Position numbers and translations under genes: made by a program
Origin: Helopsaltes ochotensis
Lineage: Eukaryota; Chordata; Aves; Passeriformes; Locustellidae
Assembly (NCBI GenBank): GCA_013400155.1
Contig: VXBM01000272.1
Coordinates: 158,216 to 222,215 of the forward strand
Direction of reading: 5' to 3'
DNA: 64,000 bases
Notes under the pieces: generated by a model
What the model was told of the DNA's origin: nothing
Databases searched by the model: none
Seen by the model: the letters and a program-made list of their open reading frames with translations, nothing else
Shown here: piece after piece, positions 49,201 to 61,745 of the stretch
How positions within the stretch are numbered: the first letter of the stretch is position 1
How the letters are laid out: every line of letters starts with the position of its first letter

Positions 49201-50386
49201 TTAATTATCAGTGGTGTTTGCAGTGATTATTTAGTGCTCCTGACCTTGCAGCAGTGCTCACTTTTTGTTTCTGAGGTAGTTCAAACCTTTGTGTGGTATG
49301 TCCGGAGGATAAGGTTGTATTATGGTATGAGGTAGATAGAGAAGCTTTTTTAAAAGTGCTTGGAAATGTTTGTCCATACTTGTGGGTTTTGAACATGCAC
49401 AGTTTCCTCCCACCTTTTTAAAATACGTGGCTCTTTGGTACTCATCACAGGAGTCTAGGCATCCCTCCCAAATGATAAGTAGCTGGATTAGAACTAAAGG
49501 AATTGTCCTGAATTTCCCTTCAAATCAAGTGTGGCTTGTTCCTGTTCTCTTCTAAAAGTTTGCTCTGGCACAAACTTTATTGTTGACCATTGGAGGTGTT
49601 GTGGGAGATCCAAATGACATTCAGTGCAGCCAGCCCTTGGGTACATTATGCACTCCCCTGAAGAGCACTGGAAAGGAAAATAGGATTTTTCAATTTCTTT
49701 TTCAGTATTCAGGGTAGCATCAGAGTTGAGAATAGGATATAGAGGATGAGGTATTGTTGGTTGCAGGCTGTGCTTTTGAGAAGATGTGATTTTCTAAATC
49801 GTTTTTCTCTTTAAACTTGGCAATTGTATATGCAGGAATAGGGAATTACAATAACAAAGTTTGGAATTCATAAATACACTTATAACTCTGGTCAAGTGCA
49901 AATCCCTCAGGTGGTGAGGAAGGGGCACAGTGTGCCTATCAGTCACAGGTAGAACAGTCTCCACAGATTGCTCTGCAGAGGTTGCTCATAATCAACCATT
50001 TATTCAGCTGCAAGATGCTGTTCACATATAAAGTAGGCCAGGATGTCACCTGACTGTGGTTGACAGCCAGTCCACTGACTGAGTCTAGAGCTTATTGCAT
50101 ATGTGTTAGTCCAAGGTTACCTAAGTTAACTCAAGAAGAAGGAGAAAATTAAAAGGAAAATTTGGCAGTTGCACCAGAAACCTCATTACTGTGAATCTGG
50201 GAGCCTCCAGAATGACTTGTGAACATCCCCATCAGGTCAAACAGTATTGCCCCCCATTCCTCCAGATAATACTGCTCCGTGCAGGACCTGATGAGTCAAC
50301 ATCACTGGCAAACTGCATGATCTTGCTTTGTGCCCGGACTGTGCAAGACATGTCCAACCTTCCAAGTGGTTTTGAGCCTGTGACAG
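40214..50386. other. Intergenic sequence, no gene seen
   Basis: About 10 kb of mostly AT-rich, low-repeat sequence. No open frame with recognisable similarity, no tRNA-like fold. TAATTA-rich stretches near 40560-41320 and 43850-43950 look like the AT-rich cores of conserved noncoding elements, but conservation cannot be judged from one sequence. Confidence 0.5.
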
Positions 50387-50882
50387 TGTGCTAGTTTGAA
50401 AGCAAAACCAGTGAGACATTTCCAAGTCAGAAATACAATTTAATAAGAGGAAAAGAAAGAAGAAAAATAAAATGAAATAAAATAGATGCAATAGTACAAA
50501 AGTAAAACCACTGACAGAGTCAGAATACAACCTGACACCCTGTTAGTTAGGGTGGTGGTAGCGGTCCAGATGAAGCAGTCTAGTTGAAGCAGTGATCTCG
50601 TAGAAAAGGTCTGGTAGCTCCTGTCCTCTAGAGAATCCAGTGGGTAAGTGCCAGAGTGCTGTGCCAAATCCCACATTATATCCAGGTGGGAATGCTTGGC
50701 TCCTCCCCCTGGGCGGAGCATCTCACAATGGGATGATCTCATTCTCTGAGTCATGCAGTGGGTCCTTGATTGCCCATTAAACAGAGATAGCTCCTGGAGG
50801 GAGTTACCTGTGAGTCATGGGCAAGGCATTGATGGGCCATTAACAGGAGATAAGGGAAACACTGCCCCACCTGGTTTCAACA
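50387..50882 (-). mobile_element. Probable solo LTR of an endogenous retrovirus
   Basis: About 496 bp, bounded on the minus strand by TGTTGAAACC and AACTAGCACA (TG...CA ends). It contains a TATA-like box GGATATAATG at 50674-50683 and an ATTAAA polyadenylation-type signal at 50439-50444 followed by a GT-containing tail, in the right order for U3-R-U5. No flanking target-site duplication is evident and no gag, pol or env sequence is adjacent. It resembles songbird LTRs in style, but the family cannot be named. Confidence 0.65.
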
Positions 50883-53800
50883 GCTCATGAAGATGGTGAT
50901 AGGATACAGACTTCGGGCACATCTTGCGTTGTAACCTAGGACAGACAGCAGGCCATGGCCAGGACTGAGGCAGGAGTTGTGCTCCTTGTCACCCTGGAAA
51001 TGCCACCACCTTTCCAGGTCCTTCCTTGCCTTGGACATCTGTCCATCTTCACAGTGTAAAGTCTTGAAGCAATGGATGAGGAATGGAGTTGTGGCCATAG
51101 GCTGGCGTGGACAGCCAGACAACTGCTGTCCTGTTAGAGATTCCGTGCCTTATTTTCTATTAGATCTCTTTTTCAGGTGGCTGAAAACAATAGAAATTAA
51201 AAGGCATTTACATGATGCAGAAGCCTCCATTCCATCTTCAGAGGGAACTGAGCCATACAAGTACATCAGGCCTCAGTGACAGTTAGTGGGCTGGATTCTG
51301 CAGGATGGAAAGTGGAAGACAAAACACCACGCTTGGTGGGATTTCCAGGAGGATTTCGTTACTTAAGGTTCACTCTGATTTAAGAGCAGGTGCCTAACTA
51401 CATAAGCACATTTATAAACCCTTCAAGTGTGCATTTGTATGTGTAGTTGTCTAAATATTTACTTTTGTACAGCACTTAGTAACTCTGAAATAAGTTTTCC
51501 TGTCCAGCTCCAGTGCAGAAGACTGTACAGTCATGCAAACATGGCCCTGCCTCTCAGCAGGGGATATTAAATCTGGCACTACATGGATTTAATTCAGACA
51601 TTTGGCTTCTCAATCAGAACTGCACTTGAATGCTTTTTAAAATGCTCCCTTATTCAGCTAGAGCAAAAGAAGTGGTCTTTGCACACCACCCTGTCAGTGC
51701 CCTCCACTCGGTTGGATAAGGATTGTCCCTGTGTTGAAGGCAGCATCCATGGAAACTACAGAGGTGGCTGCTCTCCACTCTTTTCCAGGTAGACCACTGT
51801 CAGCTTCCTTGTATGTTTCTCAACATTTGAATCTAAAAAAGCTATTAAAAATCTTAAAAGGATCAGAGATAACATTTACTTGCTATTTACACACCTATTC
51901 CAAGTCAAATAACTCCCAGTGCCTCAGCCACTTTGCCTGATAATCAGGACAGCACATGGAGTAGTATGTGCTTCTCCCTTTCACCTCCACTCTCTCAATC
52001 ACTGCTGCAATCCAGTACCCAGAGCACTGTCCTGAATACAGATTTCCTTCTTCCTGCTCTGCTTATTTCCTTTAAGGCATTTTTCCCCCCTTGTGGATTG
52101 ACAGACTTATCAACACCAGCTAAGGTTCATTTAATATGCCCAACATAAGCCAAACAGGATCCTGGCCTGTCGCTCCGTATTCTTTTCTCACAAAGAAATG
52201 GTTTTATCTGGAATTATTTGCATTGTCTGCTTAAATATTTAGTGAATGCAATAGTTTGGTAGTCAGGTGTTGCTGCAACTTATCCTGAATATTAAGTCTA
52301 TAAGCCAATTCTGCTGATGCCTGCTTGGATTTTTGTTTTGTTTTGATTCCTGGCTGTGGTGAGACAATATCCCCAGGAAGCAGGGCCACAGCAGCACCTT
52401 GGGCTGGATGCTGCACTCCCAGTGTCTCTGTTGGAGTTGTGGAGGGGCATCCATACACAGCAAGCCTGCAGAATTAATCCCAGATGCCAAATGTGGAGAT
52501 CAGTATCACGTGGAAAAGCTTTGAATTTTTCATTTTTCCTTCATTAAAAGGCAGTCAAAAAGGAAAAAGCTCCATTCTCATCCTCCTGAGTGCTGTCACA
52601 CTCACTCATATGCACACATACTCTGCTGCCTTTCCAGTAAATACCAAGGGATATAATGCCACAGTAAGCAGAGAACTGTACCAGATTTCCATGGATTATG
52701 AAGTATATTTTTATGGATCCAGTTGCAAAAGGATCATTGCTATTTTTTTTGAGCTTTTAGTATTTTGCAAAAATATTTCTTTTTTTTTCCCTCTCTGTCC
52801 AATTTAAAATCTCCTCTGGAATTAGGTAAAACGTTTCTCTTATTAATCCCCATCAGTACAGTCCTAGTTTGCTGCAGATTCTCTGCTGGATGTCCTGGCT
52901 TTCCCCTCCAAATCATCATGCCCTCTTATTCTGTATGTGCATGTCTACCTGTAGGAATTCTCTCCTCAGCTACCACAACCTTCCTGCGGGCATGGAGCAG
53001 CTATCCATGGGCAGCAGCATGCACAGGCACTCAGAGTCACCCCTTTAATCTGAGGTTACAGGCCATTGTCAAGTGCTGGTGGACAGAGTGCAGGCCAGAC
53101 TGTCAGAGGTGCCAGCGGAATGCAGAGCAGTCACATGGATATCACCTCTTGGTGATAACAGCAGAAAAAAAAAGAAAAAAGCCTTTATTCACTGTAAAGA
53201 ACATGGCAATGCATGCCCAACTCACCCACAGTCCTGAAATCGAATGGAGAAAAGAAAAGGCTTGCATGTCTCTCTCCTTGTTTATAAACCTGTCTGTAAC
53301 ACACTCCAGGGCTCCATGTCCCATTTCTGATAGATGTGCAAAAGCCTGCACTGGTAACTTTGTCCAGCTTCCAAGCTAACACAGGGCCATATCTGGGACA
53401 TCCTGGCGGTCATGCTCTTGATGTTGGCCCATCAGAGTATGTGACATCAGAGAATATCCTGCCTTCAGCTTCCTAAAATTACTGGAAAGGCTTTTATGGA
53501 AGATTTTACCTTTTTACGGAGTGTGTCAATGATAGACAGCGGTGATACTGTCACTCTTAGGGAAGTGACAGTGTTCCTGCCTCAACAGCATGTTCACCTT
53601 GGTGCGTGTGTTCTGATTTAAGAGTTTAAAAAACCATCTTAAAAAATTCTCTGTGTGTAACTGATACTGACACATCAAGGACACGATTATCATTCTGCTC
53701 ACATGGAAGGGAAATGTTAAAAAATAACCCTTCAGCCCATTCCTAGTATTTTCTATTTATCATTCACCAAATGTACACTTTTAAAATTATAATACTCACC

Positions 53801-56800
53801 TAAGATTTTTCTAAAGTGTTGAGTTTTGGGGTGTTTTTCTCTGTTAGCCCTCTCTCTGTCATCAGGCAAATGGCTTGGGAAAATCCCCACAAGTCACTTG
53901 GGAGCACTTGTTGAACATTTGGAGTTGCAGAGCAGCATTCACCTTTGGAAAGAGCTGTCTCTGATCTTCAGGACAGCATGGGAAAGTGCATACAGGGCAT
54001 TCTAGTGCTTGCAGGCAGGTATTTATCCCTATAGAGAAAGCATCCTCATGGCACAGGAAATCTGTCCCAGGAATCTTTGAACAGGCAAGTCCTTGAGCTG
54101 TAGACTTCTAGAAACAGGTAAATGCTGGAAATACTTGCCCTCTACTTCTAAACTCTTCTAGGCATCTGGGTTTGGCCATTATTGGATAAAGAGTTGTTTA
54201 GCTAGATAGACTACAGGTCTAACCGAGTGGGATATTTGTTATTAGAAGTGATGGTATTTGTTATTTGGGGACATTTTTTATTAGAAGTGGTTAATGCCTG
54301 AAAGAACCAGCTGATCAGGAAACCATTTTTCATGCGTTTTTTGCACCTCCATTGGCTTCAGACACAATGATGGGTCCCAGATCAGAGTCATGCCAGCGGC
54401 TGAGAAGTGTTTTTTCAGTACAAGCAAGAATTTTCTGTTCTGTTCAAGTTGGTTGGGTCCACTGAATCGCCTCTGTAATCTATTTCGGCACTAAGAAGCA
54501 AGTGTGAGCCACATCTTGGGGATGACATGTTCTGTAATGGTCAAAGGGCAGCAGATGGAAATGAAAGTTGGTGACATAAACAGTTAGGAGAAGGTGCTTG
54601 TCATATAACAAACAGAAGTGACTCACGCAATGTCCCCTTCCCCCTCAGTCGTTACATGAATCACCTCACCTGTGTCCAAGGAAAGGTCAAGCCAATTTCT
54701 CAGTTCCTGGAAGAGTTTTCAATTTAAAAGTACTGCAGGATCATGACATTATTTAGTGTGAGGAGTTGTATGAGCTCTGATTCAGTTTAACATGGGATTA
54801 CAGTACAGTTCTATTAGAACTGTCTTGATTGCACAATGGGATGAACATACATCTTGACTAGCTCTCACTGCCAACGCAGATTTTCCTTTTCCAAACTCCT
54901 TTGGTGCTCTCTCTTGCTCTTCCTTGTTATTTTTAATTGTTTGGCTTAGAAAGAAAAAGTGAGGAGATGGAGGAAACTGCACTTTTGCTGGAGGAAGAAG
55001 CACAGACTCATTTTAAGAGGGTGAGAAATTTGGATTAAAAAATTATTACTCTTCATGGTTTCAACTGCAAACCAGTTAGGCTAAGGAAGACATTCACTCT
55101 ATTTTGCTTCTCCCTTGCATTTGGGCTCTACTGGCCTCTACTCTGTATTATTCAGAACCTAAAGGGAGAACAAGTGCTGCTTTGGAAAATTTCAACTAGT
55201 CAGAAGTGATGCAGTGTTGGTAGCAGGAAGGGTTCTTTCATCCCATCGCCTGGCTTTTCCATGACTCTCCTCCTGCTCCCAGCCCCATTTGTTTCCATAT
55301 TACATGCTTGTTACCAGGAAGAATACAGGAAGACATTAATCCTAGTATGGATTTCTTTCAAGGCACATTTCTCTCATTTCCATTTTGGCTTGATCTTCTG
55401 TTAACTGTCATAAGATAAAATCAGGCAGCTTGACGTTTTTATTTTGTTCTCCAAACAACAGGTTGGGTTAACCTATGTGGGATTCCCACATGTAATTTAC
55501 CCAGCTAATTTATGTGGAAAATACCAGCTCTCTTGCTCTAGCTTGGATTTGAGTTTGACTTGAGTTTCCTCAGCATAAAAGCAAACCTCATTTCCAAATG
55601 AAGATGTGCTTTTTCCCCTTCTGAGGTAGTTTGTCTTCCTGCATAGATGTGATATATAGGAACATATATATCCTTCCACTGTTCCATTTTCCTCTTTTCA
55701 ATTGTACACTCAAAAAGCAGGGGGTAAATGGAAAGGAGATGTCCTGGCAAATCTGGTCACTGTCATTACCCTACCTGTCAAATTGAATTAGGGGACAGTG
55801 AACCTTTAAAAATAAGATGTTTAGCTTCTGTACATAGGATCATGCTTGATTTTTATAACAAAATTCACTTATTTCTGTCTGCATCTCATGCAAGACTGCA
55901 CCCATCCTGGAAAAATCAATTGAAGCGTTTCTGTGTTATGAAACATAGACACTTATTTTTTAATTATTGCACCCAGCTTAAGGTTATGCTTCTCTGTGAC
56001 TGGCTAACCTGGATCTGTTATAACTCTATTACAACTCAAAATTCAACAGCATTAGCAGTTTTCATCACACAAAATTGTTATTGGAAATGCTTGTGCTGAA
56101 TCTGACTCCAAATATAACTAAAACAACTAAACTGTTAGTTCTTCCTATAGATTATTTAGCCTGAATACAAATAATAAGGATGGAATCCTCCATCTTTATG
56201 ATTTGAAAGAATTTATTTGCTTGTTTGTAGGAGCCAGAAAGTAAGTTGAAGTGAATGAAGTGGAAAGAGCACTTTTGTTCAGTGAACTATAGGCTAGAGA
56301 TTGAACAAAATCATTGACAGTTTTACCAGAGAGGGTTTGCAGATGCCCATCAAAATGTCTGTACACAGACTGGCCCTGCAGCATGGGAGCAGCAGAATGC
56401 ACTGCCACAAGGGAGATCTGTCTGGGTATTTATACCACGCTCATTGCCATGGTAACAGAAAGTCTTATGAAATGCAGACATTACGTACAGAGGTGTTTGT
56501 GCTTTCCTGCCTCTCTCACACTCACTCTTTCCTTCCCCCCAGCCCTGGGGCTTTTATGGGTGGTTTAATAGCGAGGAGGCCCAGTGTCAGCCAACAACTT
56601 GAACACGCTCCCAAAACCTTGGGATCCCTGGGCCAGACTGGTCCAGTGCCTGCTGGAGTGTGCCTTGAGCACTGCATCCTCCAGTCCTGCAGTGATCCAC
56701 CTGTCACAGGTGAGCCCCTTGAGAGGGCCTGGCCACTTCAGGGAGTGGTGGGAAGCTCTTCAGCAATATCTGAAGGTCGCAGCTGTGGAGAAGGATCACC

Positions 56801-59800
56801 AAGACTTAACTCAGAAGGTGCCTCCTGCCTCCCCAGGGATGCAGGGACTTACAGCCATGGGGTGGGAGGTCCTGAGCTCAGAGTTTGGTGGTGGGCTGTC
56901 TGCCAGAACCTGAGAGGGGTTTCCAAGCTCTGGACCAGCACACACCATGGATCCCCTGCTCCTTTACATAAAACACTTCCTCTTTAAGCAGCCACATGCC
57001 AGGATCATTCAAGATGGGAGCTCTTCCTCCTGTGGTCACCTCTGGCACTGACTGTGTGAGTTTTAGGTAGGTATTAATCATGCCTTTGCATCTCCATCCC
57101 TCACTGCCTTGTTGTGCCACGTTTTTTCATCAATATGCCTGGGAGCTTATCAAATGAAGCCAATAGCAATAAAGTATCCTAGCTGACTTCAAAAATAAAT
57201 TAGTCTTTTTCTGCTTCTATCTGTAAAAGAGATCTACTCTAAGAGCTGGGTAATTGGTAAGCTCTGGCCCTCTTAGCCCACATCTATATAATTTGCAAAG
57301 CTGGGTTTAACATGATGCTTCAAGCTAATATGCTGACACAATCTAATTTTCTAAAGAAAAAGGCTGACTACAAGTCTTCAGAAATTCTTAAAAAATGTTC
57401 AGCTTAGTCTTAAGGCAGTATGTTGTACCGGCCAAGAAAAATGCAAGACCAGGTTTTGGGTGTTTTGGGGCAGTTAAGAGTCAGGAATGATCTGACTGGA
57501 TGGAAAGGGAAGTTACGTCTTGTTTCCTGTGAACATCTTCTCCATGCTACAAGATATTGCTCACTCTCCTTGGCCAGATAAGGAATTTGTAAATGACTGG
57601 GGAATCAAGAATCCAGGAGACTCTGGAGCTGGGAATTTTGACGTCTAAAGCAAATGAAACTGTGTATTTCAAATACAGTATATTGTTGTTTTTATGGATT
57701 TGTAAGTCTTTTGATTTAGAAATGGTTGTATTGTTAACATAGCACTTCTTTTGCTATGTAGCTACGCACTTAAGTAGGCATGGTACAACACCCAAAATTT
57801 CTACCTAGAGATACATTATTTTGTACACAGTATGATTTCTAATTGCTTGAATAATATCACACAATGGAATAATTTCTTACACAGTGAGAGCTGTTTCTCA
57901 CTGCTTGAGATATAATAACCTCTTGGGAAGTCACGGAGCTGCGAACTGTAATGATCTATGTAGAGCATTTTTGCTCAGTCTCTGCTCCTAAAAGGCTCAG
58001 CATTCACTAAAAAATGAATCAGGGGAAACTGGTAAAATAAGTTGCAGAAACAGAATGAGATGGCTCTTCAGATTTATATATAGAAAGCTTTTTAGACACC
58101 CACATCCCCTATATTAAAAACAGTGATTCAGAAAATCAGTCAGTGGATTCCTGAACCAAAGTATTGTGTGTGATTTGTGCAGCCCACATTTAAAGAGATG
58201 CATTGTTTACAAGAATGAAATGGGTATTACAAGGCACTTTTGCAATACAGCTGTCTTGTAGTGCAGTCTCTTTACTTGGATGAGATGATGCTAGTTTTAA
58301 TTTACCAGTTTAATTTGCTGTATGCATCTATGCATTTATAAAAACTTTAAAAATTTTCTTCTCAGAAATATGTATGAAACAATTCACCCAGAAGTGTACA
58401 TGGTAATATTAAATAACAAAAGCAGTGTGAGGTTGAAAAGAGTAGCAAAGTCACATATCTGATGCCTACAGCAAAGGACTGGAGTTGGGAAGATATTGTA
58501 GTTAAGCCTACCTGCAAATTAAGTATTTGCCATCCAAATCCAGAATCCCCTTTTTGAAGGGACAGAAGTGGCTGACTGCAGACCAAACTCCCTGCATCAC
58601 TCTTCCAATCCTCCTTAAAGGTGAGGGGCCACTGGAAACATTTTGGTTTGTTGGTCAAACCACAGTGGTAAATGTTAGTTAAACTCCCTGTCACAACCTG
58701 TGGAATTGAGATAAGGGGGAGGTTCCCAAAATGATGCCACCTACTCCCCTGGCATGTGATGTCCCAAGGCCAGGGATGTGCCAAGGACCCAGCTGGCATC
58801 AGGACTAGGTACAGAGGTAGCAGCTGCCTGGAACCACCTCCCAGCAAGGTTTAGGATGCAGTCCAGAATAGGAGGTGCAGCATTATTTAGAAAGCTGCAG
58901 CTTTTTTTGTGAAGGCATTCTCACGTCTTGCCAAGCAGTGAGACAGCTCAGCACAAGCCTCCTGCTGCAATAACACAGAAAACCAGAATGGACAGGAGCC
59001 TCATCAGGGCAGACCCACAGGGGCTGGACTGCAACTGCTCTTTGCACAAGGAGCCCAGGGAATTGTGTGCTCTTTCCTTCCTCCTCATTCACAGAAGGGT
59101 GAGGGCTGCTGGTCCAGTACCAGTAACACCAATGGTGTTTCAAAGGCACTTCCACAGACTGGAAGATAAGACAGTGCCCATTGGAAGCAGTGAACGGTCA
59201 TGTGCCCCGAAAAAATTTTATATTGGTATGTAGTGATGAGCCTAGGTCTAATTTTTAATAAAGTTCTTGGTGTTATTGACCCACCTACCCGGGAGCGTGA
59301 GCCCAGACTGCAAAACTCCAAGCAGACTGACAGCTTGGCACCAAGGGTAGGGACTCTGCTTTCCCAGATGGAGAAGCTGCTGTGCAAGAGCTGCCAGCCC
59401 TGACAGCAGCTGCCCAGGGGGAGGTGAGAATGCCCCAGATGGATGCCTCCTTGCTCAAACCCTGCTCAAAAGACATGAAGGAGGGGAACCTACAGACCAC
59501 CACAGAAAATAGCATATGACCTTCTTGAATGTCCTTGCCCAGCTGAGTGTTTGATTTTTTTCCCAAATTACATTCTAGACTCAGTATGGAACAGGACTGA
59601 TGGTGGCTGTGCATGTCCTATAGGCCTGTGAGTAGACTGAAAAGCTGAGTAATCATTCTAAAAAAGATACACCCTATGGACTTTTTAGGCATTAGGGGTA
59701 CATATTGGGATTGAAGAACTTCAGCTATATATTCCCTTCCTTGCTCCTTTGCTAGAGGAGCAGTGGAGGAACTTTATAAAATATCAGTCAGTGTTTCACC

Positions 59801-61670
59801 CACTGCCATCCATGGTCTTTTTCTGGACAGAATAAATACTGGGAAGGGCTTTTCGGGATGGAAGTTAAGACTAGGTCTAGTACTTCAGAAAAACAATAAG
59901 CCTTTATATCCCTTCCAGTGTTAGCAAGGAAGAGAGGTTTGCTATATAGGGCATGACAGAACCAGAACTAGCTGTCATATAGGATGAAGGTTAAGGATGA
60001 GGTACATATTCACAATACCTTCGTGTGCTTTTTCAGACTAGAAATCAGTGCTGTGCCATCATCTGTGTTGATGTGGATACCAGGCTTTGCTGGATGCTTT
60101 GTATTACAAAGGGAGAAACTGTAGCACAAGGGCAATTACTGGCAGAGTTCCCACGGATGTTAAGGAAAGGCAGGACTCACACCAAAGGAATTCGAAGCAG
60201 TTGGTTTCATTTCGAGTGTGGCCTCTTGTGTGCTATTTCTCCACTGCTTTTCAAAGCTAAGCTGATGAGCGCAGAAAGGATTGTCCTGCATGCCTTCATT
60301 CCAGAGGAATTTATTCCAGAATAAAGTCATGCATTAGCAAGACAAGGCTTCCTGCTCAGTCCCCTTCTAGCCTGTCAGGCCTGTGCTGGAGCAGCCTGCT
60401 CTTAAAGGAATTGTGAGACCCAGCCAGGGACTGTCCTCTGCAAGGAACTGCCAGCAAATGGAACAGCAGCTCAGCCAGCGTGGCCCCATGGAAACAGCTC
60501 AGGTAGGATCTGAGATGGTCATTTGGAAATGAACAGTCCAGGGGAATTTCAGGAAGCAACGGGCTAAGTCCGCACCAGTGACAAAGATGGTGAGACAGAG
60601 GTGGTGAGAATGAAGATGGTGAGTTTTATTCTCTTGTTGTCACTTGGGGAATTAGAGCCCTCGGAGGTGGCACCAGGAAGAAATGAAGCATCAGCCCTCA
60701 AAGAAAGCTGTGTTTGAGATTCCCCTAATAAATCTCTCACTCTCTCTCTCTCAGATTGTGACATCCTGTCACAGGTCTGCAACACTTTTCTCTGAAGCTC
60801 CACGTAACCTAGAGCTAGAAAAACAGCCCTTTCACAACATGCATGGGGTCCTGCAGGTGCTGGGGAATACACCAGAGGGATCCCTCTGTGTGGGGTTTGT
60901 GGGAAGGGTTGCTTTAACTCTGAGCTCTGGCTGTGGGAGCTGCCCGGTGTGGGGCATTGTGCGGGGTTGTATAATCCAAATGAAAGGCCTTATTGTCATG
61001 GGTGCTGCTTATGGCATAGGAAATTGTTGTGAGATTTTTCAGGCTGAAGTCTCCTGTTAATTGTCCCAGCACTGTGCTGTTTGTGCAGAGATTGTGCTGT
61101 GCTCTCATAAAGAGGTTTTGGTTTTTTTCATCCAAGTAAAAGATGAGCATGCTGGAAAGGAAAAAAGAAAAGAAAACCAGAGTATGGATTGCAAAAATAG
61201 AGATATGCTAGAAACCCCACCATCTTCTAATCTACCCATCCTACAGTGAAACATTACATCCGTTGAGCATAGAATTTTTCTTTCTTCTTACCCTGCAATT
61301 TTGTATTTAATGGAGGATATTAATGCATATTTAATTTAGGATAAAACCACAAAGTTGATAAAGCCCAATGTGGACAGACTGGAACATTAGAGAAGAATCC
61401 AGGAGACTAAACATAAAAGACCAAGACATGAATGAGACTAAAATGTTTAAACCTATGTCTGGATTACCAAAATATCAACTGTCATGTTAGATCACTTTTC
61501 AGATATTTGGAAGCAATACAAAGTTTCTTCTGTTAGTTAATTACTCCCTCAACTGTCCACTACAGAGTTTCTTTCATTTCCTCTCCCAAACATCTGGCAG
61601 CAGATACTGCAGAAGCCCACAGTCAGCAGGACAGAAAGCAGGGGCCTAACTTTAGTTCATGAGTCATCTC
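50883..61670. other. Intergenic sequence, no gene seen
   Basis: Mixed AT- and GC-moderate sequence. The longest open frames are 52765-53379 (204 codons, plus), 56301-56987 (228 codons, plus) and 58362-58847 (161 codons, minus). None shows a recognisable domain, splice-linked neighbours or conserved motif. A short CT repeat lies at 60733-60752. Confidence 0.5.
60733..60752. repeat. Short CT dinucleotide repeat
   Basis: About nine CT units with one interruption (CTCTCACTCTCTCT pattern). Confidence 0.8.
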
Positions 61671-61679
61671 CGTGGCTCC

Positions 61680-61745
61680 AGTGGGACAGTTCAGGTGGTT
61701 AAAGTTAAGCATGTACTTAAGTACTTTGCAGAAATGAAATGGATC
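61680..61745 (+). mobile_element. Possible ancient amniote MITE fragment
   Basis: The segment CCAGTGGGACAGTTCAGGTG followed by GTTAAAGTTAAGCATGTACT and TAAGTACTTTGCAG resembles one half of a palindromic element abundant in turtles, crocodilians and birds, recognised from memory by its AGTTAAGCATGTGCTTAAGT core. Family name uncertain. Confidence 0.5.

Noticed and set aside
50877..51280. Possible internal retroviral sequence next to the LTR
   Set aside because: No primer-binding site, polypurine tract or gag/pol-like peptide is visible; the element looks like a solo LTR.
52765..53379. Open frame of 204 codons on the plus strand
   Set aside because: Starts in a T-rich run giving a false hydrophobic start; the rest has no recognisable similarity or codon signal.
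56301..56987. Open frame of 228 codons on the plus strand
   Set aside because: Longest gap-free frame outside MED14 exons, but composition is that of translated GC-moderate noncoding DNA, with no domain, no homologue I recognise and overlapping frames open in the same region.
58362..58847. Open frame of 161 codons on the minus strand
   Set aside because: No recognisable similarity, and no splice-linked exons or promoter features seen.
60095..60180. MIR-like sequence (GAGAAACTGTAGCACAAGGG)
   Set aside because: Similarity to the MIR core is short and imperfect; not enough to call without an alignment.
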